NCBI GenBank assembly: GCA_016703125.1
Contig: JADJCR010000001.1
Span: forward strand, 270,088-334,087
DNA: 64,000 nt
Reading direction: 5' to 3'
Origin: Micrococcales bacterium
GTDB taxonomy: Bacteria > Actinomycetota > Actinomycetes > S36-B12 > UBA10799
Each line of letters begins with the position of its first letter. Positions within the stretch are counted from its first letter, which is position 1. Under the pieces are notes generated by a model that was given only the letters and a program-made list of their open reading frames with translations, had not been told where the DNA came from and ran no database searches. Of the stretch, positions 35,675-44,304 are shown in pieces. Made by a program: the position numbers and the translations under genes.

Positions 35675-36751
35675 GTGCTCGCTGACCGTGTGGTGGAGGG
35701 GCTGCTTGGACTGTTCGGCGCGGAGCCCGACGTGCGGGTGCCCGACGACAAGGGTCAGCCGTGGCTCACGGTCAAGTACGGCGACGACCCCGACGAGGTG
35801 TTCGGTGTCGTCCGCGCGCGGGTGGCGGATCGCAGCGTCATCGTCAAGGTGAATCCGCCGCGGGGCATCGGGCAAACCTTGATCCCGTGGATCATCTCCG
35901 AGCAGGGGATCGCTCTGCCCGCGCCCTACGACAGCTTCCCGGCCGCCGCCGAGACGAGCCACACCGGGGAACGCGAACCCGCGGTGTACGCACTCAGCGC
36001 GTGTGCCGATGTGCGGCCGGCGTTGCTGGGTTCATTCGACGCTGAGGGGCAGACCGCGCTCGTCCTCGAGGACCTGGGGCAGATCTCCGGGCTGGATGCC
36101 AGCGGTGCGATCGAGCGCTGGCCGACCGAACGCATAGAACGGGCCCTGCAGGCCGCCGCGGGCTTCCACGCAGCGACCGCGGGCCGGGACTTCCCCTGGA
36201 CCGTGCGCCGACCCAGCACGTCGACCGCTGTGGTGGACGCCCCCCTGTGGGCGGCGTTGCTACAGGACGCCGCGGCGCGTTCCCCCGACCTCATCACCCC
36301 CGAGGTGCTGGCGGCGCGGTCGGCCACCATCGACACGATCGAGCAGTGGCACCCGGCCAAGGACGCCATGCCGGGGTGCCTGGTCCACAACGACTTCAAC
36401 CAGCGCAACGTCGGCTTCCGGGACTCCGGTGAGGTGGTGGTGCTCGACTGGGAACTGGCCAGGGTGAACACCCCGCAGCGTGACGTGGCGGAGTTGCTCA
36501 CCTTCACCCTCGACGCGCACACCCCGCCCGAGGAGGTGCTGCACCTGCTGGCGGTGCATTGGCAGGCACTGGCCGACAACGGTCTGTCTGTGGATCCGGA
36601 CCTCTACGCCCAGGCCGCGGCCGCGGAGTTCCGGGTCCAGTCGGTTGACCGGATCGGCATGCAACTGATCTTCGGCGCGGCCTTCGATCTGCCCTACCTG
36701 GCACGGATCAACCGCACCGTGGACCACCTGGTGGCGTTGACTGCGGGCTAG
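35675..36751 (+). CDS. Phosphotransferase-fold (APH-like) protein
   Basis: 358-aa protein of the aminoglycoside-phosphotransferase/choline-kinase superfamily. The catalytic loop reads LVHNDFNQRNVGF (HxDxxxxN) near residue 237, followed by the metal-binding VVVLDWELA. The substrate is unknown: such proteins phosphorylate sugars, amines or antibiotics, and nothing nearby decides. The frame is open further upstream, but the GTG at 35675 fits both the leaderless promoter and the domain start. Ends in a 4-bp overlap with the convergent next gene. Confidence 0.75.
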   Translation: MLADRVVEGLLGLFGAEPDVRVPDDKGQPWLTVKYGDDPDEVFGVVRARVADRSVIVKVNPPRGIGQTLIPWIISEQGIALPAPYDSFPAAAETSHTGEREPAVYALSACADVRPALLGSFDAEGQTALVLEDLGQISGLDASGAIERWPTERIERALQAAAGFHAATAGRDFPWTVRRPSTSTAVVDAPLWAALLQDAAARSPDLITPEVLAARSATIDTIEQWHPAKDAMPGCLVHNDFNQRNVGFRDSGEVVVLDWELARVNTPQRDVAELLTFTLDAHTPPEEVLHLLAVHWQALADNGLSVDPDLYAQAAAAEFRVQSVDRIGMQLIFGAAFDLPYLARINRTVDHLVALTAG

Positions 36752-37122
36752 GGCTCCCGCGGCGTCCACACCACGCTGACCACCGACGACTTCGCCAGGA
36801 CCCTGCCCGTCTTGGCCACGACCAGCGCCCGGTACCTGCCCACACCCGGTTGGTAGCCCTCAATGTCGTCCTCGACGCGCCCGGAGGGCCCGAGCCGGAA
36901 CGAGTCGATGCCACGCCAGGCCGCGATGCCCTTCACCTGGATGCGGACCCGCGTGCCTTTGGCCTTGGCTGCGGGTGTGACGGTGATCGTGTAGGGCACG
37001 TCCGCGCCGACCGGGGCGGTGCTCTTGGCGATGCTCAGGGTGGGCTTCAGGTCCGCACCCATGGCCGGGGCTGCGGTGAGGATGCCCAGTACTGCGAGGG
37101 TGCCGGTGATAGCCGTTCTCAT
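36748..37122 (-). CDS. Small secreted beta-sandwich-like protein
   Basis: 124 aa with a signal peptide (RTAITGTLAVLGILTAAPAMG, cleavage near residue 22) and a mature part with the alternating pattern of an Ig-like or invasin-like fold (PVGADVPYTITVTPAAKAKG...RYRALVVAKTGRVLAKSS). Such single domains often decorate actinobacterial surface proteins. Function unknown. The ATG at 37122 begins the signal peptide; longer versions add unrelated residues. Confidence 0.7.
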   Translation of the reverse strand: MRTAITGTLAVLGILTAAPAMGADLKPTLSIAKSTAPVGADVPYTITVTPAAKAKGTRVRIQVKGIAAWRGIDSFRLGPSGRVEDDIEGYQPGVGRYRALVVAKTGRVLAKSSVVSVVWTPREP

Positions 37123-37199
37123 GGTGGCCTCCGCCTCCCAGTCTGCCCCGCACGCGGGCGCCGTCGCGCGTGTTGCCCGGTGGGGTCGAAGATGGGGGT

Positions 37200-37523
37200 G
37201 TGAACTCAACCCCTTGGCGGGCGATGGTGGACGAGGTGCTGCGAGGCAACCCCAGATTGCCGGCCACCACCCGCGCCGCCCTCAGTGTCCTCATCGACAT
37301 CGATGCCGAGGTCGACAAACGCGGCGCGCCCTATCCGCAATCGCTGGCTTATCTGATGGCCATGTGCCAGCAGGCCGATCCCACGCTCGCCGATCTGGCG
37401 CAGCCGCCGCCGGGGGAGCACTCCGTGATCGAGCTGCTGAAGGCGTTCGCCGAGGATGGCCAGCCGGACTGGTCGGCGCTGGGCCGGGTCGCTGCCGGTT
37501 GGCTGGCGGACCTCGTCGGGTGA
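37200..37523 (+). CDS. Small hypothetical protein
   Basis: 107-aa soluble protein, rich in helices (WRAMVDEVLRG, AALSVLIDIDAEVDKRG, SVIELLKAFAEDG). I do not recognise a family. The GTG at 37200 is the most likely start. It lies divergent from the small secreted protein and upstream of the infC promoter. Codon use resembles that of its neighbours, so it is probably real. Confidence 0.55.
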   Translation: MNSTPWRAMVDEVLRGNPRLPATTRAALSVLIDIDAEVDKRGAPYPQSLAYLMAMCQQADPTLADLAQPPPGEHSVIELLKAFAEDGQPDWSALGRVAAGWLADLVG

Positions 37524-37531
37524 CTGCCTGC

Positions 37532-37537
37532 TACGCT
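37532..37537 (+). promoter_or_regulatory. -10 (TACGCT) of infC-rpmI-rplT
   Basis: TACGCT 9 bp after the preceding gene; transcription from about 37544 gives a leader of about 133 nt before infC. Confidence 0.5.
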
Positions 37538-37543
37538 GTGTGA

Positions 37544-37676
37544 GTCGAAACCTCGACACCTGTGCAAGCGGAACCTGGCGTTCCCACCTCCCGGATTCGA
37601 CGTCCGGTGGTCCTACGGGTGCCTGATCACATCAGGCGCGCCTTCCGTTTGCCAACCGCAACGAAGGAGGCGCCTC
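37544..37676 (+). promoter_or_regulatory. Structured 5' leader of infC
   Basis: About 133 nt containing a perfect hairpin GCCTGAT-CAC-ATCAGGC (37621-37637) and a weaker CGGA...TCCG pair around 37591, then the strong ribosome site AAGGAGG (37664-37670). Leaders of infC operons in other bacteria bind L20 or allow IF3 autocontrol; a similar role is inferred only. The small frame inside it is not convincing. Confidence 0.5.
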
Positions 37677-38213
37677 ATCAGCGAAGAACCACGCGTCAAC
37701 GACCGTATCCGGGTCCCGGAGGTCCGTTTGGTCGGACCCAACGGTGAGCAGGTCGGCATCGTCAGAGTGGAGGACGCGCTGCGACTGGCAGCGGAGTCCG
37801 ACCTGGACCTGGTGGAAGTGGCCCCGATGGCCAAGCCGCCGGTGTGCAAGCTGATGGACTACGGCAAGTTCAAGTACGAGGCGGCGCTCAAGGCGCGCGA
37901 ATCGCGCAAGAACCAGGCACACACGGTCATCAAGGAGATGAAACTCCGCCCGAAGATCGACAAGCACGACTATGAGACCAAGAAGGGTCACGTAGAGCGT
38001 TTCCTCGGTCAGGGCGACAAGGTCAAGGTGACCATCATGTTCCGGGGCCGGGAGCAGTCCCGTCCGGAGCTGGGGTTCCGTCTCCTGAGCCGCTTGGCGC
38101 AGGACGTTGAATCGTTGGGATTCGTGGAAGCGTCGCCGAAGCAGGACGGCCGCAACATGATCATGGTCCTCGCACCGCACCGGAAGAAGACCGGCAAGGG
38201 CGAGCAGGCCTGA
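37677..38213 (+). CDS. infC: Translation initiation factor IF-3 (ATC start)
   Basis: IF-3, 178 aa, binds the 30S subunit and enforces start-codon choice. The N-domain begins ISEEPRVNDRIRVPEVRLVGPNG, and the C-domain includes KEMKLRPKIDKHDYETKKGHVERFL. The family N-terminus is reached only by starting at ATC (37677), 6 nt after AAGGAGG; the first ATG-like start (GTC/GTG region at 37728) would delete conserved residues. Non-standard AUU/AUC starts are a known autoregulatory feature of infC, because IF-3 itself rejects them. Confidence 0.93.
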   Translation: MSEEPRVNDRIRVPEVRLVGPNGEQVGIVRVEDALRLAAESDLDLVEVAPMAKPPVCKLMDYGKFKYEAALKARESRKNQAHTVIKEMKLRPKIDKHDYETKKGHVERFLGQGDKVKVTIMFRGREQSRPELGFRLLSRLAQDVESLGFVEASPKQDGRNMIMVLAPHRKKTGKGEQA

Positions 38214-38229
38214 GGACATTAGGAGAGAC

Positions 38230-38427
38230 ATGCCGAAGATGAAGACCCACAGCGGCGCCAAGAAGCGCATGCGTAAGACGGGTAAGGGCAAGATCATGCG
38301 GGAGCAGGCGAACAACCAGCACATGTACGAGCAGAAGAGTTCGCGCCGCAAGCGCCGCCTGCGCCGTGACCAGGTGCTGAGCCCGGGTGACACCAAGATC
38401 GCCAAGCGCCTTCTGGGCGAGCGCTGA
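38230..38427 (+). CDS. rpmI: Ribosomal protein bL35
   Basis: 65-aa basic protein of the large ribosomal subunit, with the typical start PKMKTHSGAKKRMRKTGKGKI and the Lys/Arg-rich core SSRRKRRLRRD. AGGAGA lies 4 nt before the ATG. Sits between infC and rplT in the usual order. Confidence 0.97.
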   Translation: MPKMKTHSGAKKRMRKTGKGKIMREQANNQHMYEQKSSRRKRRLRRDQVLSPGDTKIAKRLLGER

Positions 38428-38440
38428 GGAGGACTGACAG

Positions 38441-38806
38441 ATGGCACGTGTGAAGCGCGCGGTCAACGCGCAGAAGAAGCGTCGCACCACGCTTGAGAAG
38501 GCCAGTGGCTACCGTGGGCAGCGCTCCCGGCTGTACCGCAAAGCCAAGGAGCAACTGCTCCACTCCGGGGTGTACGCCTACGACCACCGCAAGGACCGCA
38601 AGGGCGACTTCCGTCGCCTGTGGATCCAGCGGATCAACGCCGCGGCCCGCGCGAACGGGATGACCTACAACCGGTTCATCCAGGGACTGCGCCTGGCGGG
38701 CGTCGAGGTCGACCGTCGCATGCTCGCCGAACTCGCGGTGAACGACGAGAAGACCTTCGCGGCGCTGGTGGAGACTGCCAAGGCGGCTCTGCCCTCCGCA
38801 GCCTGA
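38441..38806 (+). CDS. rplT: Ribosomal protein bL20
   Basis: 121-aa large-subunit protein required early in assembly. Conserved ARVKRAVNAQKKRR, KASGYRGQRSRLYRKAKEQ and LWIQRINAAARANGMTYNRF. AGGAGG lies about 10 nt before the ATG. In other bacteria L20 represses its own operon through the leader RNA. Confidence 0.97.
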   Translation: MARVKRAVNAQKKRRTTLEKASGYRGQRSRLYRKAKEQLLHSGVYAYDHRKDRKGDFRRLWIQRINAAARANGMTYNRFIQGLRLAGVEVDRRMLAELAVNDEKTFAALVETAKAALPSAA

Positions 38807-38807
38807 C

Positions 38808-39542
38808 ATGACTTCGAACGGCCCCACCTCGGTCAAGTCCGACCGGGTCGGGGCCGTTCGGCGTCTGGCCAACCGGAGGTTCCGCGAGCAGGTCGGCAGG
38901 TTCCTCGTCGAGGGCCCGCAGGGCGTTCTGGAGGCCGTGCGGCATCAACCGGAGTGCGTGGACGAGGTCTTCGTCGTGGCGGGGCATGCGCTCGCAGTCG
39001 ACGGTGTGAAGGTCACCGAGGTTCCCGAGCCGGTTCTTCTCGCCATGACCGAAACCGTCCACCCGCAGGGCGTGGCCGCGGTGTGCCGATTCCTGCCTTT
39101 CGCGCCGCCGGACGATCCGCAGTTGATCGTGGTGCTGCACGAGGTGCGCGACCCGGGCAACGCCGGCACGATCCTGCGCACAGCCGATGCTGCTGGCGCC
39201 GATGCCGTCTACTTCACCGGTGACTCCGTCGACCCGTACAACGGGAAGTGCGTGCGCAGCACCGCCGGCTCCCTGTTCCACATCCCCTTCACGTCCTGTG
39301 CGCTGTCCGACGTGCCGATGGCCGGACTGCAGGTACTCGCCACCTCGGGTGCCGGGGAGCGGGATCTGCGCGAGGTGGATCTGGGCTTGCCCACCGCCTG
39401 GGTGTTCGGCAATGAGGCCCACGGTCTGCCCGATCTCGGGTTGCCCACGGTCTCAATCCCGATCTTCGGGGCGGCCGAGTCGCTGAACCTGGCGTCGGCT
39501 GCGGCCGTGTGTCTGTACGCGAGCGCCCTGGCGCAGCGGTAA
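38808..39542 (+). CDS. TrmH/SpoU-family RNA 2'-O-methyltransferase
   Basis: 244-aa SPOUT methyltransferase that probably modifies rRNA or tRNA. The N-terminal substrate-binding domain (ANRRFREQVGRFLVEGPQGVLEAV) leads into the knotted SAM domain with VVLHEVRDPGNAGTILRTADAAGADAV (motif 1), WVFGNEAHGLP (motif 2) and AAESLNLASAAAVCLYA (motif 3). The exact target base is not determinable. Starts one base after the rplT stop and precedes pheS, as in Streptomyces. Confidence 0.93.
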   Translation: MTSNGPTSVKSDRVGAVRRLANRRFREQVGRFLVEGPQGVLEAVRHQPECVDEVFVVAGHALAVDGVKVTEVPEPVLLAMTETVHPQGVAAVCRFLPFAPPDDPQLIVVLHEVRDPGNAGTILRTADAAGADAVYFTGDSVDPYNGKCVRSTAGSLFHIPFTSCALSDVPMAGLQVLATSGAGERDLREVDLGLPTAWVFGNEAHGLPDLGLPTVSIPIFGAAESLNLASAAAVCLYASALAQR

Positions 39543-39580
39543 TTGGGCCTTCCCCCTTTGCGTTGGTTGACGTTCGTCGC

Positions 39581-39618
39581 TGCACGAGCCCCACCCAACT
39601 GCACGAGCCCCATCCAAC
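39581..39618 (+). repeat. Tandem 19-bp direct repeat
   Basis: TGCACGAGCCCCACCCAAC followed at once by TGCACGAGCCCCATCCAAC, one mismatch. It lies in the gap between the convergent trmH-like and metallo-hydrolase genes. No function evident; too short and only two units, so not a CRISPR. Confidence 0.85.
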
Positions 39619-39627
39619 TCGCGCTCC

Positions 39628-40560
39628 CTACACCTTCTCCTGCAGATCCAGCCAGCGCATGATCCCGGCCACGTTGGCCTGGGTGCCCGCCAACTCCTCC
39701 TGCTTGGCCAGCACTTCAGCGTTGTCGTACAGGGCGGCATGGCGCGCTCGGTCCTTCTCGCGCACCATGGCGACGGCGTGGTCCATGTCGGCAGTGACCT
39801 CCCGGGCGAGCCGCACCGCGTCCACCCATGCGTGCAACTCGTCCACGGAGGCGTCCAGGGTCTCGTCGATGTCGGTGACCGGGCCGAAGTGGCTGAACAG
39901 CAGCCGGGTCGGGCGGACGTCGCGCATCGCGGCCAGGGAACTCAATGTCAGGTCCAGGTCGAAGTCCGGGGGAGGGGTCGCCGGCCGGACGTCGGCGGTC
40001 TCGGGGACGTAGACGCCGGCGGCGTCGCCGGTGTAGAGATCCCCGGTGGCCGAGTCGACCAGGCCGATGTGGTGGGACGCGTGCCCCGGGTTGTGGAATG
40101 CGGCCAGCGACCGGCCGTCGCCCAGATCCACGACTCCGCGCTCGGCGATGGACACGATCCGGGACGCGGGCGTGGGCAGCAGGTCGCCGAACAGCCGGTC
40201 CATAGCCGGGCCGAATACGCGCCGGGCGCTGGAGACCAGGCGTTCGGGATCCGCCAGGTGCCGGGCACCGCGCTCCTGCACCACGATCTGCGCCCGCGGG
40301 AACGCTTGCGCGAGATCGCCGACCCCACCGGCGTGGTCGAGGTGGATGTGGGTCACCACGATCGTGGCCAGATCGTCCGCACCGATGCCCAGCCTCTGCA
40401 ACTGCTCCATGACGATGGGCGCCGACCGGGCAGTGCCCGTTTCCACCAGGCAGGGCCGCGAACCGCGGATCAGGTACGACGAGGTGATCGACTCGTAGCC
40501 GCCCATCCGCGTGTCCATCAGGAAGACGTCGTTGCCGACTTCCACCGTGTCCGCGTGCAT
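39628..40560 (-). CDS. Metallo-beta-lactamase fold hydrolase
   Basis: 310-aa MBL-fold hydrolase. The metal-binding motif THIHLDHAGG (HxHxDH) lies near residue 72, the second His in FHNPGHASHHIGLV, the bridging Asp in LYTGDAAGVYVP and the last His in LFSHFGPV. A helical C-terminal extension (about residues 235-310) is like that of glyoxalase II/RNase Z-type or ComEC-like hydrolases; the substrate is unknown. The ATG at 40560 begins the domain; the open frame upstream is a shadow of pheS. Confidence 0.85.
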   Translation of the reverse strand: MHADTVEVGNDVFLMDTRMGGYESITSSYLIRGSRPCLVETGTARSAPIVMEQLQRLGIGADDLATIVVTHIHLDHAGGVGDLAQAFPRAQIVVQERGARHLADPERLVSSARRVFGPAMDRLFGDLLPTPASRIVSIAERGVVDLGDGRSLAAFHNPGHASHHIGLVDSATGDLYTGDAAGVYVPETADVRPATPPPDFDLDLTLSSLAAMRDVRPTRLLFSHFGPVTDIDETLDASVDELHAWVDAVRLAREVTADMDHAVAMVREKDRARHAALYDNAEVLAKQEELAGTQANVAGIMRWLDLQEKV

Positions 40561-40602
40561 GAAACCATCCTGCACCGGCGAAAGTCCGTTGAGGCGGCCC
40601 AA

Positions 40603-40608
40603 TAGAAT
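40603..40608 (+). promoter_or_regulatory. -10 hexamer TAGAAT of pheS (leaderless)
   Basis: TAGAAT is 6 nt before the pheS GTG at 40615, in the 54-bp gap divergent from the metallo-hydrolase. No T-box was found. Confidence 0.6.
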
Positions 40609-40614
40609 CGTGGG

Positions 40615-41723
40615 GTGTCCGCACCCAACAAGAACTTCGACCCGGTGACGCCGGCCGCGCTGCAACCAGCATCGCTGCAGGCCCACGTCGACGCGGCGCT
40701 GACCGCGATCACTGCCACCGAAGACCTCGCCGCGCTCAAGCAGGTCCGGATCGAGCACACCGGTGATCGCTCGCCACTGGCCCTGGCCAACCGCGAGATC
40801 GGCGCGCTGCCTCCGAGTGCCAAGGCCGAGGCGGGCAAGGCCGTCGGTGCCGCCCGCGGGCAAGTGACGCAGGCGCTCAAGGCCCGGGAGGCCTCGCTCA
40901 AGCTGGCCGAACGGGAGCGGATCCTGACCAGCGAGCGAGTCGACGTGACGATGGTCAACGACCGCGAGCCGGTCGGCGCCCGTCACCCCATCCACACGAT
41001 CAGCGAACACATCGCCGACGCATTCGTGTCGATCGGCTACGGCGTGGTCGAGGGCCCGGAGTTGGAATCGGAGTGGTTCAACTTCGACGCCCTGAACATC
41101 GATCGAGACCACCCCGCTCGCACCATGCAGGACACCTTCTTCGTCGGTGCCGCGGACAGCGGAGCAGTGCTGCGGACACACACCTCGCCACTGCAGATCC
41201 GCACGATGCTCAACCAGCAACCGCCGGTTTACGTGGTCTGCCCGGGCCGGGTCTATCGCACCGATGAACTCGACGCCACCCACACCCCGGTGTTCCACCA
41301 GGTGGAGGGGCTGGCCGTGGACAAGGGCCTGAGCATGGTCGACCTGAAGTCGACCCTGGACTGGTTCGCCGCCTCCATGTTCGGCGAAGGGATCGTCACC
41401 AGGCTGCGGCCCAGCTACTTCCCCTTCACCGAGCCCAGCGCTGAGGTGGACCTTGAGTGTTTCGCCTGCCGGGGCCAGAGTGTGGGCAACCCGGATCGTC
41501 CGTGCCGCACCTGCTCGTCGGAGGGCTGGATCGAATGGGGGGGTGCGGGATGGTCAATCCCCGCGTGTTGCAGTCCTGCGGCATCGACCCCGACGAATAC
41601 ACCGGTTTCGCCTTCGGGATGGGCATCGAGCGCACGCTGATGTTCCGGCACGGGATCACGGACATGCGTGATCTCGTCGAGGGGGACGTCCGCTTCACCG
41701 CGGCCTTCGGAATGGACAGCTGA
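40615..41723 (+). CDS. pheS: Phenylalanyl-tRNA synthetase alpha subunit (one apparent frameshift)
   Basis: Catalytic subunit of class II PheRS. An N-terminal coiled coil (about residues 20-100) leads to the catalytic domain with HPIHTISEHIADAF (motif 1), FHQVEGLAVDKGLSM (motif 2), PSYFPFTEPSAEVD and GFAFGMGIERTLMFRHG (motif 3). The frame breaks at about codon 308. A run of seven Gs (41537-41543) should be eight: with one more G, SEGWIEWGGCGMVNPRVL is restored and the protein is about 369 aa. Motif 3 is only in the restored frame, so a sequencing error is far more likely than a dead gene. Confidence 0.95.
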
Positions 41724-44155
41724 TGCGCGCTCCGCTGAGTTGGATCAAGGAGTACGCCGCCCTGCCCGCCGGCGTGACGGCACGGGAGGTCGCCGACAAG
41801 TTGATCGGGATCGGCCTGGAGGTCGAGTCCGTCGACGAGGTCACCGTGACCGGGCCGCTGGTGGTCGGACGGATCCTGCAGATCGAGGAATTGAAGGAGT
41901 ACAAGAAGCCCATCCGGTACTGCCAGGTTGACCTCGGTGACCACACCCGCGGGATCATCTGCGGCGCCACGAACTTCGCCGAGGGTGACCTTGTCGTCGC
42001 GGCTCTGCCCGGATCCGTGCTGCCGGGCGGTTTCGAGATCACTGCCCGCAAGACCTATGGCCACGTGAGCGACGGCATGCTTGCCTCGGGGCGAGAACTC
42101 GGGATCAACGACGAGTACGACGGGATCCTGGTGCTCACCGAGGGGGAGGTGGGTGCCGACGCCCGCCCGGTCCTCGGCCTCGACGACGCCGTGCTGGACA
42201 TCGCGGTGACACCGGATCGCGGGTACTGCCTGAGCATCCGGGGGATCGCCCGGGAGGCGGCGCTCGCCTACGGAGCGGACTTCACCGACCCCGTCTCACT
42301 GGTGCCCGACCTGCCCGCCGAGGGCCGGCAGCACCCAGTGGACCTGCAGTACGGTGCCGACCGGTTCACCGCCCGGGTGGTGTCCGGGGTCGATCCGCAC
42401 GCCCCGAGCCCGGCCTACATGGTCCGCCGGCTCAACCAGTGCGGGATGCGGCCGGTGAGTCTGGCCGTGGACATCACCAACTACGTGATGCTGGAACTGG
42501 GCCAGCCGCTGCACGCATTCGATGCGGACAAACTCGCGGGGCCGATCCAGGTGCGCCGGCCGGCCAACGGTGAGGAACTCGAGACGCTGGACCACGTCCA
42601 GCGCCGCCTCGACGCCGCCGACGTGGTCATCGCCGACGATTCCGGAGCCGTGGGCCTGGCCGGTGTGATGGGTGGTCTGACGACCGAGATCGACGACGAG
42701 AGCACCAACGTCGTCCTTGAAGCCGCCCACTTCCAGTCGGCGCTGGTGGCCGGAATGTCCCGGCGGCACAAGCTTTCCTCGGAGGCGTCCCGGCGTTTCG
42801 AGCGCGGCATCGACAGCGATCTGGCGCGCGCGGCGTCCAACCGCGCGGCGCAACTTTTCGCGGAGTTGAGCGGCGCGACGGTCGGTGGCCTGGTGGACGT
42901 GGATCAGCGGGAGACGATCCCGGCCATTGCGCTTCCGATCGATCTGCCGAGCCGGATCGTGGGCGTCGAAATCCCCGCGGACCGGGTGCGGTCGATCCTC
43001 ACCGGTATCGGGTGCCGCGTGGACGGTGAGTCGGTCACGCCGCCCAGTTGGCGTCCCGACCTCACCGCCGCGATCGATCTGGTGGAGGAAGTGGCCCGCG
43101 TCGTCGGGTACGACACCATCCCCTCGCGGGGGCCCGCCATGGGCACCGGGGTGGGGCGTTCCGAGCACGACCGCCTGCAGCGGCAGGTGCGCCGGCGACC
43201 TGCGGAACTCGGCCTCACCGAGGTGCTCAGTTACCCGTTCGTGGGCATGGCCGAACTCGATGCTCTCGGGCTGGCCACCGAGGACCCCCGCCGAACCTGC
43301 GTCCGTCTGGCCAACCCGCTCCGCGACGAGCAGCCGTTCATGCGCACGACGCTGCTACCGGGCCTGCTGGCCGCGGCCCGGCGCAACGTCAGTCGCGGTG
43401 CGGAGACAGTGCTGGTCTACGAGTACGGACAGGTGTTCCGCGACGTCGACGAAGTGAGCGCTCCCGTCGCCGAGGCGGGCGCCCGCCCGGATGCACAGGT
43501 GCTGGAGGCCATGCTGTCGGCGTTACCGCGGCAGCCTGAGCACCTGGCGACCGTCCTGTGCGGCGAGTGGTCGCAGCCCGGCTGGTGGGGTGCGGGCCGG
43601 CCGGTGGAATGGTCCGATGCGGTCCGGCTGGCGGTCTCGGTGGCCCACAGCGTCGGCGTGGAGCTGACGGTGGAGCAGGACGGAGAGGCACCCTGGCATC
43701 CGGGGCGTTGCGCCCGCCTTGTGGCCCGCGGCGAGGCCATCGGTCATGCCGGCGAGCTGCACCCAGACGTCGTTCTGGCCTACGGTTTACCGGCCCGAAG
43801 TTGTGCCGCGGAGATCGATCTGACCGCGATCCTGGCGGCGGCACAGCCGGTGGCCGCGGCCCCGCGGGTGTCGGGATTCCCCGTGGCGAAGGAGGATGTC
43901 GCACTGGTCGTCGATGAGCAGTTGCCATCCGCGACGCTGCTGCTAGCCCTGCGCGCCGGAGGAGGCGAACTGCTCGAGGCGGTCCGACTGTTCGATGTCT
44001 ACTCCGGGCCGCAGGTTCCGGACGGCAAGAAGTCGCTGGCGTTCTCGCTGCGCATGCGTGCCGACGACCGCACACTGACCGACGAGGACATAGCAGCGGT
44101 ACGCGACGGTGCCCTGGCGGCGGCGGCCGAAGTGGGTGCGGTGCTGCGCGGCTGA
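41723..44155 (+). CDS. pheT: Phenylalanyl-tRNA synthetase beta subunit
   Basis: Beta chain of the alpha2-beta2 enzyme, 810 aa, which carries the tRNA-binding and editing functions. Domains in order: start RAPLSWIKEYAALP, EMAP/OB tRNA-binding domain (about 40-155, VVGRILQIEEL), B3/B4 editing domain (about 210-400), B5 domain (about 405-475), core (FVGMAELDALGL...RTTLLPGLL) and C-terminal FDX-ACB anticodon domain (about 715-809, VSGFPVAKEDVALVVDE). The ATG at 41723 overlaps the pheS stop. Full length. Confidence 0.96.
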   Translation: MRAPLSWIKEYAALPAGVTAREVADKLIGIGLEVESVDEVTVTGPLVVGRILQIEELKEYKKPIRYCQVDLGDHTRGIICGATNFAEGDLVVAALPGSVLPGGFEITARKTYGHVSDGMLASGRELGINDEYDGILVLTEGEVGADARPVLGLDDAVLDIAVTPDRGYCLSIRGIAREAALAYGADFTDPVSLVPDLPAEGRQHPVDLQYGADRFTARVVSGVDPHAPSPAYMVRRLNQCGMRPVSLAVDITNYVMLELGQPLHAFDADKLAGPIQVRRPANGEELETLDHVQRRLDAADVVIADDSGAVGLAGVMGGLTTEIDDESTNVVLEAAHFQSALVAGMSRRHKLSSEASRRFERGIDSDLARAASNRAAQLFAELSGATVGGLVDVDQRETIPAIALPIDLPSRIVGVEIPADRVRSILTGIGCRVDGESVTPPSWRPDLTAAIDLVEEVARVVGYDTIPSRGPAMGTGVGRSEHDRLQRQVRRRPAELGLTEVLSYPFVGMAELDALGLATEDPRRTCVRLANPLRDEQPFMRTTLLPGLLAAARRNVSRGAETVLVYEYGQVFRDVDEVSAPVAEAGARPDAQVLEAMLSALPRQPEHLATVLCGEWSQPGWWGAGRPVEWSDAVRLAVSVAHSVGVELTVEQDGEAPWHPGRCARLVARGEAIGHAGELHPDVVLAYGLPARSCAAEIDLTAILAAAQPVAAAPRVSGFPVAKEDVALVVDEQLPSATLLLALRAGGGELLEAVRLFDVYSGPQVPDGKKSLAFSLRMRADDRTLTDEDIAAVRDGALAAAAEVGAVLRG

Positions 44156-44213
44156 GTGGGTATGCCCAACGGTGCCGCACGCTGTGTCCAGCCGCGAGGA
44201 TGGAAGACAGTCC

Positions 44214-44251
44214 CGAGGTGAGAGAACCCACATGCGGGATCTCTCACCTCG
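44214..44251. terminator. Bidirectional hairpin between pheT and the acyl-CoA synthetase
   Basis: CGAGGTGAGAGA (44214-44225) pairs perfectly with TCTCTCACCTCG (44240-44251), and the loop contains a further CCC/GGG pair. The position between convergent genes fits a two-way terminator. No long U-tract. Confidence 0.8.
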
Positions 44252-44304
44252 TGCACGAACTCCAACCTGGTGGCCGCCGCGCGCCACGGGGCCCGTGCGG
44301 ATCC

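Noticed and set aside
37562..37747. Small basic 61-aa frame in the infC leader
   Set aside because: It overlaps infC out of frame, is Arg/Pro-rich and has no ribosome site; the region is better explained as a structured leader.
39581..39618. Tandem 19-bp repeats considered as a CRISPR remnant
   Set aside because: Two units with no spacer and no cas genes.
40561..41298. N-terminal extension of the metallo-hydrolase frame
   Set aside because: It is antisense to conserved pheS sequence; the hydrolase domain begins at the ATG at 40560.
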